A stretch of DNA of 64,000 nt. It comes from Cohnella xylanilytica. GTDB lineage: Bacteria; Bacillota; Bacilli; Paenibacillales; Paenibacillaceae. The notes under the pieces were generated by a model. It was not told where the DNA came from. It worked only from the letters and a program-made list of their open reading frames with translations, and searched no databases. Where the stretch lies: the NCBI RefSeq assembly GCF_014212175.1, contig NZ_JACJVR010000079.1, positions 62,001-126,000 on the forward strand, read 5' to 3'. The translations under genes and the position numbers were made by a program. Each line of letters starts with the position of its first letter. Positions within the stretch are counted from its first letter, which is position 1. Positions 50,578-58,855 of the stretch are shown here, in pieces.

Positions 50578-51528
50578 TCAGTAGCGTCGGCGCCACTTCT
50601 CGATTTCTTCACGAATTCGCTCCCGGAGGGATTCCGGCTCCAGCACGACGACGTCCGCTCCCCAGCCGAGAATCCACCCCAGCAGCTCCTCCGGCCGCCT
50701 GACGCGGCAGGTGACGAGCAGGCCATCCTCGCGCTCTTCGACCGACTCCATGTAGAAGGTGCCCTTCTCCTTCAACCGATCGGCGAGGCCGGGGTCGGCG
50801 AGAAGGCGAACGCGGACGTTCCGGTCGTCCGGGGCCGCGTAGCCTTGCATGTCGAAGCCGTCGGGCAGCCGGAACCTCTCCTCCAGCGTCGTCAGCTCGT
50901 CCATCCGGGATAAGCGGAAGTGCCGGATCTCCCGCCGCAGCTCGCAATAGCCGACCAGCATCCAGAAGCCCTGCGTCAGGACGAGTCCGTACGGAGAGAC
51001 GACGCGGACGCTCTGCCGGCCGCCGCCGCCCGGACCGGCCATGCCTGCCGAATAGCGGAATCTCACCTTCCGCCCTTCCAGAATCGCGCCCCGCAGCGCT
51101 TCGAGCCGCCGCTTCTCCTCGGGGCCGGCCCCCGTCTCTTCGTCCGCGATGAGCCGGATCGCCGAACGCGCCCGCTCCGCGTCCTTGCGCACGCCGTCCG
51201 GCAGAATCGCCTCGATCTTCCCGCGCGCGCCGCGGGCCCGCTGCCCGTACGCGCTGTCGAACTTCTTCTCCACGAAGTCCGTGCCGACGAGAAGAGCGAC
51301 CGCCTCCTCCGCCGTGAAGCTGACCGGGGGCAGGAAGTACCCTTCCATCAAGGAGTAGCCCCATCCGGGGGCTCCCAGAATCGGAACCCCCGATTCGCTG
51401 AGCGCCTGGATATCCCGGTAGATCGTCCGCGTGCTCGTCTCGAACGTCGCCGCCAGATCCTCCGCGCGCAGCGTTCCCTTGCGCTGCAGCTCCAGCACGA
51501 TGGCCAGCATGCGGTCCGTCTTGTTCAT
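50578..51528 (-). CDS. YafY-family HTH/WYL-domain transcriptional regulator
   Basis: This 316-aa protein has an N-terminal HTH_11-type winged helix (M-L-A-I-V-L-E-L-Q-R, then L-A-A-T-F-E-T-S-T-R-T-I-Y-R-D-I) and a WYL domain (about residues 140-225: R-F-R-Y-S, V-S-P-Y-G-L-V, W-M-L-V-G-Y-C). A C-terminal WCX extension follows. WYL proteins sense small ligands or nucleic acid. It is divergent from the SDR gene. Confidence 0.85.
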   Translation of the reverse strand: MNKTDRMLAIVLELQRKGTLRAEDLAATFETSTRTIYRDIQALSESGVPILGAPGWGYSLMEGYFLPPVSFTAEEAVALLVGTDFVEKKFDSAYGQRARGARGKIEAILPDGVRKDAERARSAIRLIADEETGAGPEEKRRLEALRGAILEGRKVRFRYSAGMAGPGGGGRQSVRVVSPYGLVLTQGFWMLVGYCELRREIRHFRLSRMDELTTLEERFRLPDGFDMQGYAAPDDRNVRVRLLADPGLADRLKEKGTFYMESVEEREDGLLVTCRVRRPEELLGWILGWGADVVVLEPESLRERIREEIEKWRRRY

Positions 51529-51633
51529 GTTCGCCGACTCCTCTTCGCTTGCCTCTATTCCGTTACTCGCATTATAAGCCTAGAAGAGGTTCGGTCCAAG
51601 GGAGATGGCCGTCCGGTCCTCGCTCCGGATTCA

Positions 51634-51660
51634 CTTCAACTGAAGCCAGGGTTCAGAACC
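51634..51660. promoter_or_regulatory. Inverted repeats in the YafY/SDR divergent region
   Basis: CTTCA-AC-TGAAG (51634-51645) and GGTT-CAG-AACC (51650-51660) lie upstream of TTGATG (51663-51668) and TACAAT (51690-51695), which are 21 bp apart. A long spacer plus adjacent palindromes suggests activator-dependent transcription. Confidence 0.3.
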
Positions 51661-51728
51661 TTTGATGCTCCCGCTGGAGAATTCCGGGTTACAATCGGAA
51701 TAGCCTTCGACAAGGAGATGGGGAGAAA

Positions 51729-52469
51729 ATGGATTGGACGAACCGTGTTGCCATCGTAACCGGAGGAGGAACGGGGATCGGCCGGGCGACGAGTCTCGCG
51801 CTGGCCGAGAGAGGAGCCGCCGTCGCCGTGAACTACTCGCGCTCCGCGCGGGAGGCGGAGGAGACGGCGAAGCTCATTCGGGACCGGGGAGGACGCGCCG
51901 TCGCGGTTCGCGCGGACGTCTCCCGGGACGAGGAGGTCCGGGCGATGGCGGATCGGGTCGCGGACGAGTTCGGGTCCATCGGCCTGCTCGTGAACAACGC
52001 CGGCATCACCCGGCACATCCCGATGAACGATCTGGAAGCGGCGACGGAGGAAGTGTGGGACGAGCTTCTGGACGTGAACGTGAAGGGAATGTTCTTCTGC
52101 GCGCGGGCCGTCGCTCCGTACATGAAGCGGAGCGGCGGCGGCTCGATCGTCAATCTCGGCAGCATCGCCGGGACGACGGGGCTCGGCTCCTCGCTGCCTT
52201 ACGCCGTCGCGAAGGCGGCGGTTCACGGGCTGACCCGGTCGCTCGCGAAGGCGCTCTCCCCGGATATCCGGGTCAACTGCGTCGTTCCGGGCGCCGTCGC
52301 GACCCGATGGTGGGAAGGGCGGGAAGAGCAGATGAAGAAGCTCGCGCCGAAGCTGCTGCTGCAGCGGATCGCCGAGCCCGAGGACATCGCCCGGCTGATC
52401 TGCGCCGCGCTGGAGCAGGAAGCGATGACCGGGCAGCTGATTACGGTGGACAGCGGACAGACCTTGTAG
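51729..52469 (+). CDS. SDR-family oxidoreductase (FabG-like)
   Basis: This 246-aa classical short-chain dehydrogenase has T-G-G-G-T-G-I-G (residues 11-18, NAD(P) loop) and N-N-A-G-I (about 87-91). The catalytic Ser is in N-L-G-S-I-A-G and the dyad is Y-A-V-A-K. Arg/Ser residues after beta-2 favour NADP(H). AAGGAGATGGGGAG precedes the ATG. The substrate is unknown; it resembles 3-oxoacyl-reductases. Convergent with the quinone reductase-like gene. Confidence 0.85.
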   Translation: MDWTNRVAIVTGGGTGIGRATSLALAERGAAVAVNYSRSAREAEETAKLIRDRGGRAVAVRADVSRDEEVRAMADRVADEFGSIGLLVNNAGITRHIPMNDLEAATEEVWDELLDVNVKGMFFCARAVAPYMKRSGGGSIVNLGSIAGTTGLGSSLPYAVAKAAVHGLTRSLAKALSPDIRVNCVVPGAVATRWWEGREEQMKKLAPKLLLQRIAEPEDIARLICAALEQEAMTGQLITVDSGQTL

Positions 52470-52473
52470 GGAG

Positions 52474-52500
52474 AGGCGGGCGGGCTTTAAGCGCCCGCCT
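52474..52500. terminator. Hairpin between SDR and NAD(P)H oxidoreductase genes
   Basis: AGGCGGGCG / CGCCCGCCT (9 bp) overlaps the last codons of the minus-strand gene. The T tract is short. It probably serves both convergent genes. Confidence 0.55.
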
Positions 52501-53074
52501 TCTTGAAGTACCGGTAAATTTTCTCCAGCTTCGCCGCGTGCCTCCCCTTCGGGCTCTCCATGTTCCCGAACTCGAAGAACTTCACCTTCTTGATGCCCAC
52601 GTAACGGAAGAGGGCCCTTCTCATGAGCGTCTTGTGCGCGTTGTTCAGCCAGAACAGCGGATAGAGCGGCGGCCCCTTCATCGTCGAGACGCATACGACC
52701 GACTTCCCCTTGAGCAAGCCTTCCGGAAGCAGCTTCCCGCTGTCCCGGTAGGCGAAGTTCGCCGCGAACATCCGGTCGATGTATCCGAGCAGCATCGCGG
52801 GCGGCCGTCCCCACCAGATCGGGTAGATCAGCACGATCCGGTCGGCCCGCAGGAGCTGGTTCCGGTACTTCTCGAGGGCCGGATCCTTGTGCATATCTCT
52901 CCGGCGCTTGTTCTCGTTGAAGACCAGCACCGGATCGAAGCCCTCTTCGTACAGGTCGAGCACCTGCACCTCCGAGATTCGCGGGTTCTCGCCGCTTCCC
53001 TTCAGCACTTGCTGAAGGAGAGCGTAGCTCAGGCTCTGATGGTTCGGGTGCGTGTAGATGACCAGCGTTTTCAT
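52487..53074 (-). CDS. NAD(P)H-dependent flavin oxidoreductase (flavodoxin-fold, MdaB/KefF-like)
   Basis: This 195-aa protein starts at ATG 53074 behind GAGGTGG; the open frame upstream to 53128 crosses the operators and is ignored. T-H-P-N-H-Q-S-L-S (about residues 7-15) is the FMN phosphate loop. Y-P-I-W-W-G-R-P-P-A (about 82-91) is the second flavin motif of quinone/azo reductases. It is divergent from a MarR gene with twin operators between them, suggesting quinone or electrophile-inducible expression. Confidence 0.85.
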   Translation of the reverse strand: MKTLVIYTHPNHQSLSYALLQQVLKGSGENPRISEVQVLDLYEEGFDPVLVFNENKRRRDMHKDPALEKYRNQLLRADRIVLIYPIWWGRPPAMLLGYIDRMFAANFAYRDSGKLLPEGLLKGKSVVCVSTMKGPPLYPLFWLNNAHKTLMRRALFRYVGIKKVKFFEFGNMESPKGRHAAKLEKIYRYFKKAGA

Positions 53075-53091
53075 GAAGTCCACCTCGTTAA

Positions 53092-53146
53092 TTATCATTT
53101 GATAAGCAAATCCTACCACCTCCTTCATTTAGTTGTCAAATGATAA
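53092..53146. promoter_or_regulatory. Twin MarR operators between oxidoreductase and marR
   Basis: TTATCATTTGATAA (53092-53105) is palindromic, and TTGTCAAATGATAA (53133-53146) is a second copy in opposite orientation, 41 bp apart (about four helical turns). AATTATCATTTGA and its exact reverse complement are shared. Each copy sits in front of one of the divergent genes. Confidence 0.75.
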
Positions 53147-53195
53147 TTGTATTTCGATAACCAATTTGGTATCGTGGCAGAAAAGAGGTGATTCC

Positions 53196-53645
53196 GTGGA
53201 CCAGTCGGAACTGTTCCGGAAGTTCGTCGACTTCACGGCGGCCGTCCATCAGGTCAAGCACAAGCTCACGCGCGACATCAAGCTCGATTCCGTAACTCCC
53301 GTGCAATACGGCATTCTCGAATACGTCGCGGTCAGCCAGCCCGTCACCCTGAGCGACATCAGCGACTGCCAGCAGCTGTCCATGCCGAACGCGAGCCGCG
53401 AATTGAAGAAGCTCTCCGAGCTGGGGCTGTGCGAGAAGTTCGCCGCGGCGGACGACCGGAGGAAGCAGTACGTTCGGCTCTCCGCCAAGGGACAAGCGAT
53501 GATGGACGAGGCCTTCGGGCGCGTCGAGGTCCGCTTCAAGGAGCGGATCCGGGGCGCGTCGGACGAGGAGCTGGAGGAGATCGGCCGGGCGCTCGAGCTG
53601 CTACGGTCCAAGGTGTTCGATCCCGGGCGGCGGCCGGACGGGTGA
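53196..53645 (+). CDS. MarR-family transcriptional regulator
   Basis: This 149-aa protein starts at GTG 53196, five bases after AGAGGTG. The winged helix is at about residues 45-95 (L-S-D-I-S-D-C-Q-Q-L-S-M-P-N-A-S-R-E-L-K-K-L). Cys54 and Cys71 lie in or near the DNA-binding lobe and could make it thiol-responsive (inference). Divergent from the flavin oxidoreductase it probably represses. Confidence 0.8.
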   Translation: MDQSELFRKFVDFTAAVHQVKHKLTRDIKLDSVTPVQYGILEYVAVSQPVTLSDISDCQQLSMPNASRELKKLSELGLCEKFAAADDRRKQYVRLSAKGQAMMDEAFGRVEVRFKERIRGASDEELEEIGRALELLRSKVFDPGRRPDG

Positions 53646-53690
53646 AGCGGCGGGCGATCGGGGGATGAGGGGCGCATGACTCCTGGAACG

Positions 53691-53728
53691 AAGACAAGCT
53701 CTCCGGATCGGACCGGAGAGCTTGTCTT
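53691..53728. terminator. Bidirectional 16-bp hairpin
   Basis: AAGACAAGCTCTCCGG / CCGGAGAGCTTGTCTT with a 6-nt loop lies between convergent marR and HNH genes. Confidence 0.7.
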
Positions 53729-53744
53729 GCGCGTCGCGCGCGAT

Positions 53745-54617
53745 TTATTCCAGCGAGCCCATGAATTCGTCGAGGTCGCGGGCCGCCTTCGATTGGTTGC
53801 ATTCGTTGCACGCGCAGACGCAGTTGACCGGGGTCGTGTGGCCGCCCTTCGCGCGCGGCAGCAGATGGTCGATCGTGTCGCCGTATTGCCCGCAGAAATG
53901 GCACGTGTAGTTGTCCCGCGTCAGGATGAGACGGCGGAACTCCTTGTTGCTGTAGATCCGGCGGATCGTATGCCGGTTGACGACGACGGCCGCGTGCTCC
54001 TTCACGAGGGTGATCGCCAGCTCCGGATCGACCTCCTGGTACCAGCGCCGGCCGTTGTCGGTCTTGCCGCGCATGCGAATGAAGCCCTGGCGCGTCGGTC
54101 TCAAGGCGGACGCGTCGCCGGGATCGGTCTTATGCGATTTGGGCTTGATCTCCGCGGGCGCCGCGGCGGCGATCTCGGCGGCGGCCGGCTTCTTGGCCTT
54201 GCCCTTGCCGCGCCTGCGGCGGCGCCGCTTCGCCGGGCGTTCCGCCGGCGGGGAAGCCTCCGCGGGCAGGGCGGCCGACGCAGGCGAGCCGGCAGCCTCC
54301 AGCATCGCCGCCGTCCGCGTCTCCGCCTCGGCTGTCGGCGTCCCCTGCGGCGGAACGCCGGCAGGCCGCGGATCGCTCTCCGTTCGCGGAGCGGCCCCCG
54401 CCTTCCGGGCGGCCGCCGTCCGGACCGCTTCCGAAGACGCGGCTTCCGCCTCGGCCAGCTTCCGCCGGCAGGCCCGGCAAGTGCCCCGGCGCCGCAGGCG
54501 CCCCGCCCTTCGGCCGCTTCTCGGGAGGAACTCCGAGAGCGGCTTGTACGTCCGGCACTGCGCGCACAGCTTGAGCGCCGCGTCCGGCTCCTGTCGATGA
54601 ACATCGGTAGTCGTCAT
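53745..54617 (-). CDS. HNH endonuclease with zinc-finger-like N-terminus and disordered linker
   Basis: This 290-aa protein has an N-terminal C-A-Q-C ... C-R-A-C cluster (residues 18-50) resembling a small zinc ribbon. A low-complexity Ala/Pro/Arg-rich region (about 55-165) includes a run of basic residues (R-R-R-R-R-R-G-K). The C-terminal HNH domain (about 225-285) has Y-T-C-H-F-C-G, I-D-H-L-L-P-R-A-K-G-G and N-C-V-C-A-C-N-E-C-N. The nuclease motif is intact. It is monocistronic with no restriction partner nearby, so its role is open. Confidence 0.8.
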   Translation of the reverse strand: MTTTDVHRQEPDAALKLCAQCRTYKPLSEFLPRSGRRAGRLRRRGTCRACRRKLAEAEAASSEAVRTAAARKAGAAPRTESDPRPAGVPPQGTPTAEAETRTAAMLEAAGSPASAALPAEASPPAERPAKRRRRRRGKGKAKKPAAAEIAAAAPAEIKPKSHKTDPGDASALRPTRQGFIRMRGKTDNGRRWYQEVDPELAITLVKEHAAVVVNRHTIRRIYSNKEFRRLILTRDNYTCHFCGQYGDTIDHLLPRAKGGHTTPVNCVCACNECNQSKAARDLDEFMGSLE

Positions 54618-54695
54618 AGTAGCTTAAGTATACCATATTTGCCTCTGCGGGGATTATCGGAGAACGCGGCAAGCGCCGGGTCGGCCGCCCGCTTC

Positions 54696-55700
54696 TCAGC
54701 TTCCCATGCCGCTCTCGCGATACCACGCTACCGTATCCCGCAGCGTCTCTTCCAGAGGCCGATACGCCAGCCCCAGCTCCCGGACCGCCTTCGCGCCGCT
54801 CGTACGCTTCCTCTCCGTCATCACCTTCAGCTCTTCCACGGACAGAGCCGTCTCCTTGTTCCTCCAGGAAGCGATTCTCTCGCTCATCCAGGCGGAGAAG
54901 TAGACGAGGGGGAGCGGGTACTTCTTCGCGGGGCCCCAAACCCCGGACACCTTCTCCAGAATGCGGAACAGCTCCTCCAAGCTCGTATAATGGGCCGACA
55001 AAATGTAGCGCTCCCCGCCCGGCGCCCGATCGGCCGCGCGAATCATCGCGGCCGCCGCGTCGCGGGCGTCCACGACGTCGATGCCGGAAGGGAACGAGCC
55101 CGGAAGCTTCCGGCCGAGGAAGTTCAGCACCAGCTGCCCGCTCCCCGTCGGCCCCGCGTCTCCCGGGCCGAACATCCAGGCCGGGTGTACGGTGACGATC
55201 GGAACCCGATGGCTCCGCGAGAACTCCTCGATCGCCAGGTCGCCGACGGCTTTGCTCCGGCCGTACGGGTTAAGCGCTTCGTCCGGCTCCATCCGGTCGC
55301 TCTCGACGCTGACTTCCCCATCCGGCCTCTTGCGGATCGTCGCGTTCGTGCTTGTATGGACGATTTTGCCCACTCCATACTTCTCCGCCAGCTCGAACAG
55401 ACGAATCGCGTTCGCGACGTTCGTCTGCTCCAGGCCGCTGCGATGGCTCCCCTGGCGGAACGACTCCCGGAAGTAGGCGGCCGTATGGAACAGCGCGTCG
55501 CAGCCGTCCATTCGGCCAGCCCACTTCCCCATATCCCCGAGATCCCCCTCGACGATCTCCACGTTGGCCAGGCCGCCCAGCATCCTCGCCGCCTTCTCGG
55601 CCGACCGCGCCAGCGCCCTCACCTGCCAGCCTTGCTCGGCCAATTGGCGAACGAGGTTGTTCCCGAGCAGTCCCGTCCCTCCCGTGACAAAAGCGCGCAT
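54696..55700 (-). CDS. NAD-dependent epimerase/dehydratase-family protein (dihydroflavonol-reductase-like SDR)
   Basis: This 334-aa extended SDR starts at ATG 55700 (nine bases after GAGAGG; ATG 55709 abuts it). It has T-G-G-T-G-L-L-G-N-N (about residues 6-15), H-T-A-A-Y at about 76 and the active-site lysine in Y-G-R-S-K (about 148-152); a Tyr at -4 from Lys is present. The substrate is unknown. An AT-rich palindrome overlaps its promoter. Confidence 0.8.
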   Translation of the reverse strand: MRAFVTGGTGLLGNNLVRQLAEQGWQVRALARSAEKAARMLGGLANVEIVEGDLGDMGKWAGRMDGCDALFHTAAYFRESFRQGSHRSGLEQTNVANAIRLFELAEKYGVGKIVHTSTNATIRKRPDGEVSVESDRMEPDEALNPYGRSKAVGDLAIEEFSRSHRVPIVTVHPAWMFGPGDAGPTGSGQLVLNFLGRKLPGSFPSGIDVVDARDAAAAMIRAADRAPGGERYILSAHYTSLEELFRILEKVSGVWGPAKKYPLPLVYFSAWMSERIASWRNKETALSVEELKVMTERKRTSGAKAVRELGLAYRPLEETLRDTVAWYRESGMGS

Positions 55701-55718
55701 CCTCTTCATCCTCTCTCA

Positions 55719-55742
55719 ATTATTTATTAGTCAATAAATAAT
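55719..55742 (-). promoter_or_regulatory. AT-rich palindrome upstream of the SDR gene, site 1
   Basis: ATTATTTATT-AGTC-AATAAATAAT is a 10-bp-arm perfect inverted repeat 18 bp before the start codon. It looks like a TetR- or MarR-type operator. Confidence 0.6.
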
Positions 55743-55866
55743 GGGGCAAAAAAAAGAAGGCCGGGAGAAGCATGCGTTAATCGCCTTCCATCCCGCCCTG
55801 CGCCCGCGAGCCTTTCCTTGTCCGTCCTCATTCTTCCATCGAGTTCGAGGCGCGATCGCATTCAAT

Positions 55867-55886
55867 TTTATTTATTGATAAATAAA
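55867..55886 (-). promoter_or_regulatory. AT-rich palindrome upstream of the SDR gene, site 2
   Basis: TTTATTTAT-TG-ATAAATAAA, 9-bp arms, carries the same half-sites as the palindrome at 55719 with a shorter centre. It lies between the flavoprotein stop and the SDR gene. Confidence 0.55.
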
Positions 55887-55968
55887 TCATATCCGAACGG
55901 AGGACTCCCGTCAAGAAGTCCCCTCCAAGCTCTCCCGCCATGCTCTCTCGCCTGCGCCCCGTCAGGCC

Positions 55969-57627
55969 TCACCTCAGATGATCGACGATCGCGCGCCCGG
56001 CCGTCCTCCCCGTGAACAGACAGCCTCCCAGGAAGGTGCCTTCCAAGGCGCGGTAGCCGTGCATGCCGCCGCCCCCGAACCCGGACGCTTCGCCGGCCGC
56101 ATAGAGGCCGGGGATCGCGCTGCCTGCGGAATCGAGCACCCGCCCGGACAGATCGGTCTGCAAGCCGCCGAGCGTCTTGCGGCTGACGACTCGCAGTCGG
56201 ACGGCGATCAGCGGGCCGTTCTTCGGATCGAGCAGGCGGTGCGGCCTGGCGACCCGAATCCAGCGGTCCCCCCGGTAACGGCGAGCCCCGCGGATCGCCG
56301 CGATCTGAAGGTCCTTCGCGAACGCGTTGTCGATCTCCCGGTCCCGCGCGAGCAGCTGGCGTTCGATCTCCGCGAGGCTCAGCAGGTTCGCTCCGGCCCG
56401 CTCGTTCATCCCGGCGACGAGCTCGGCCAGGCTTCCGGCGACGACGAAGTCCTCTCCCTTCTCCATGAACGCCCGCACCGGAGGGGCAGCTCCGGGCAGC
56501 GCCCGGCCGAGCACCTGCCGGACGCTCTTCCCGGTCAGGTCCGGGTTCTGCTCCGAGCCCGAGAGCGCGAATTCGCGCTCGATGATCTTCTGCGTCAGAA
56601 TAAACCACGAATAGTCGAAGCCCGTTCTCCGGAGGGCCTCCAGCGTGCCCAGCGTATCGAAGCCGGGGAAGTTCGGAGCGGGGAGGCGGCGACCCCGCGC
56701 GTCCAGCCAGACCGAGGACGGGCCGGGAAGGATGCGAATCCCGTGGCGGGGCCAGACCGGGTCCCAGTTGCGGATGCCTTCCGTGTAGTGCCACATGCGG
56801 TCCCGATTCACGAGGCGTCCGCCCGCTTCCTCCGCGACGCCCAGCATGCGGCCGTCCACGTGCGCCGGCACGCCGGAGAGCATCTCGGCGGGAGGGTCGC
56901 CCAGCCGCTCCCTCGGCCAATTCGCCCGAATGAGATCGTGGTTGGCGCCGATTCCCCCGCTCGCGACCAGCACGGCCCGCGCCCGGTACTCGAACGAGCC
57001 GGCCGCATCCGCCGAGCTTGCCTCCCCGCGCGCCGCCGCGCTCGGGACGAGGATGGAACCGCTTGCGCCGACGACCGCTCCTTGCTCCCGGATGAGGCGC
57101 TCGACGCGGTGGCGCGGCCGGTAGTCGATCCGTCCGTTCCGCCGATGCTCCATGATCCGCTTCTCGAAGGGAGCGACGATCGCCGGCCCCGTCCCCCATA
57201 CGATGTGGAACCGGGGAACGGAATTGCCGTGACCGTCCGCCAGATAGCCTCCCCGCTCCGCCCATCCGACGACGGGGAAGAAGCGGATTCCCATTCCGCG
57301 GAGCCAAGCCCGCTTCTCCCCGGCCGCCCAATCGACGTAGGCTTCCGCCCACTTCCGTCCCCAGTAATCCTCGTCCTCGTCCCGATCGAAGCCGGCGGAG
57401 CCGAACCAATCCTGCAGGGCCAGCTCCCGGGAATCGCGAATGCCCATCCGCCGCTGCTCGGGCGAATCGACCAGGTACAGCCCGCCGAACGACCACCATG
57501 CCTGGCCCCCGAACGACGCCTCCGGCTCCTGGTCGAGCAGCAGCGTCTTCCTCCCGCCGTCCGCGATCTCCGCGGCCGCCGCCAGTCCCGCGAGCCCCGC
57601 GCCGATCACGATGGCATCGTACTCCAT
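55969..57627 (-). CDS. FAD-binding dehydrogenase (fumarate reductase/KsdD-like flavoprotein)
   Basis: This 552-aa protein has the N-terminal FAD loop G-A-G-L-A-G-L-A-A-A-A-E-I (about residues 9-21), the flavin-binding G-G-Q-A-W-W-S-F-G-G-L (about 40-50) and S-G-G-I-G (about 227). The C-terminal G-L-Y-A-A-G-E-A-S-G-F-G-G-G-G-M-H-G-Y-R-A-L-E-G motif is typical of the FAD-binding-2 family. It is annotated in relatives simply as FAD-binding dehydrogenase; the substrate is unknown. No membrane anchor. Monocistronic. Confidence 0.85.
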   Translation of the reverse strand: MEYDAIVIGAGLAGLAAAAEIADGGRKTLLLDQEPEASFGGQAWWSFGGLYLVDSPEQRRMGIRDSRELALQDWFGSAGFDRDEDEDYWGRKWAEAYVDWAAGEKRAWLRGMGIRFFPVVGWAERGGYLADGHGNSVPRFHIVWGTGPAIVAPFEKRIMEHRRNGRIDYRPRHRVERLIREQGAVVGASGSILVPSAAARGEASSADAAGSFEYRARAVLVASGGIGANHDLIRANWPRERLGDPPAEMLSGVPAHVDGRMLGVAEEAGGRLVNRDRMWHYTEGIRNWDPVWPRHGIRILPGPSSVWLDARGRRLPAPNFPGFDTLGTLEALRRTGFDYSWFILTQKIIEREFALSGSEQNPDLTGKSVRQVLGRALPGAAPPVRAFMEKGEDFVVAGSLAELVAGMNERAGANLLSLAEIERQLLARDREIDNAFAKDLQIAAIRGARRYRGDRWIRVARPHRLLDPKNGPLIAVRLRVVSRKTLGGLQTDLSGRVLDSAGSAIPGLYAAGEASGFGGGGMHGYRALEGTFLGGCLFTGRTAGRAIVDHLR

Positions 57628-57661
57628 GGCCCGACCCTCCGCTTCCTCTTCGTCTATGCAG

Positions 57662-57690
57662 CAAAAGGCAAGGGACTCGCTTCCCTTGCC
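57662..57690 (-). terminator. Intrinsic terminator of the VanY-like gene
   Basis: GGCAAGGGA / TCCCTTGCC with a 6-nt loop is followed on the minus strand by TTTTGC. It lies about 80 bp past the VanY-like stop. Confidence 0.7.
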
Positions 57691-57769
57691 TAGGCTCTCA
57701 GCGTAAAAATACGATATCGTTCCGCGCCTGTCAATCCCTGGACGAGGTGCCGGTCTTCTCGCTAGCCTT

Positions 57770-58711
57770 CTATTCGACGACGGCGGTGACGATCGCCCCG
57801 CCGATATTGTCGCCGGATATCTCGTACTCGCCGCTCTCCGGCACGGGGACGGTCGTCTTCCCCTCCACGGGATAGTACGAGATCCGATACTGCACGCCGT
57901 TCACCTTAGCGGAGAAGACCTTCTTCTCCTTCAGGAACTCGAGGTACTCCTCGAGGGCCAAATTCCTCTTTTTCATAATCGCGCTATGGGGGAGCCCGAC
58001 GTAACGGAAGTGCCACGGCTCGAACTTGATGCCCGTAATCTCCGTCTTGTCCTTCGGATAACGAAGGATGAACCCGTACTTCCAAGCGTTGTCGCTCAGC
58101 CACTTGCCTTCGGGCGCCCGGCTCATCTCCGATTCGGTCGATCCGATATCGAGGGACAGGCCCAGATTGTGCTCGCTGTGCCCGGCCGGCATGGCCGAAT
58201 CCGCCCCCATCTCGCGGAACAGCTCCTCCTGCTCGTCCTCGGTCCGATAGCCGCTGCTGATGAGGAAGTGGCTCACCCCGTCCCGCTTCGCGGCCGCCGT
58301 CATCGCCAGGAACTTCTCCGCGATCGAGCGCGACAGCCGGATCGAGCCGTCCAGCAGCCCGTAGCCCCGCACGAGCTCCTTGTTCCCGTACAGCTTCACC
58401 ACGTCGGTCACCACGGCCTCCGGACGCACGGGATGGTCCTGGTCGACCAGAATGAGCGAGCCCCGGTAGACCTGGTCCTCCGCGATCTCGATCGTCGGAG
58501 TCGTCTCCTCCGGAACGGCCGGCTCCGCCTCCGGTACCGTCTCCTTCGGCCGCGTCCTCCCATTCTCCGCCTTAGCCGCCCCGGTCTCCCGGGGAATCTC
58601 GATTCCCGGCGCCGGAACCGGATTCGCCTCCGCCGCTTGCGGCAGCTGCCGGACGAGCGCGTAGCCTCCGATCAGAGCCGCGATCGCCAGCCCGATGGCC
58701 CGCTTCTTCAC
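57770..58711 (-). CDS. D-Ala-D-Ala carboxypeptidase, VanY/M15 family
   Basis: The 313-aa protein starts at GTG 58711, seven bases after GAGGGGAG; a longer frame to 58738 has no such site. An N-terminal TM anchor (about residues 5-23) and a Pro/Glu/Thr-rich stalk precede the M15 domain (about 85-270). The zinc motif is S-E-H-N-L-G-L-S-L-D (SxHxxGxxxD), and E-P-W-H-F-R-Y provides the second His. A C-terminal ~50-residue extension follows. It trims stem peptides outside the membrane. No van regulatory genes are adjacent, so resistance is not implied. Confidence 0.9.
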   Translation of the reverse strand: MKKRAIGLAIAALIGGYALVRQLPQAAEANPVPAPGIEIPRETGAAKAENGRTRPKETVPEAEPAVPEETTPTIEIAEDQVYRGSLILVDQDHPVRPEAVVTDVVKLYGNKELVRGYGLLDGSIRLSRSIAEKFLAMTAAAKRDGVSHFLISSGYRTEDEQEELFREMGADSAMPAGHSEHNLGLSLDIGSTESEMSRAPEGKWLSDNAWKYGFILRYPKDKTEITGIKFEPWHFRYVGLPHSAIMKKRNLALEEYLEFLKEKKVFSAKVNGVQYRISYYPVEGKTTVPVPESGEYEISGDNIGGAIVTAVVE

Positions 58712-58820
58712 TGTCGTTCTCCCCTCTCGATAACTCAATACTATAAGATTAGGGAGAACAGTTTAATAATTTCCCGGCAAACTCTTTAAACTTTCCTTAA
58801 AAATGTCTGGCAGCCTCCAA

Positions 58821-58843
58821 CAAAAGACGCCCTCGCGGGCGCC
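58821..58843 (-). terminator. Intrinsic terminator downstream of the epimerase gene
   Basis: GACGCCC / GGGCGCC (one G-U pair) with a TCGC loop is followed by TTTTG on the minus strand, 13 bp past the epimerase stop. Confidence 0.75.
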
Positions 58844-58855
58844 CTTCGCGTTCTT

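Noticed and set aside
57770..58711. Vancomycin-resistance locus
   Set aside because: Only a VanY-type carboxypeptidase is present; no VanH, VanA/B/D ligase, VanX or VanRS genes are near.
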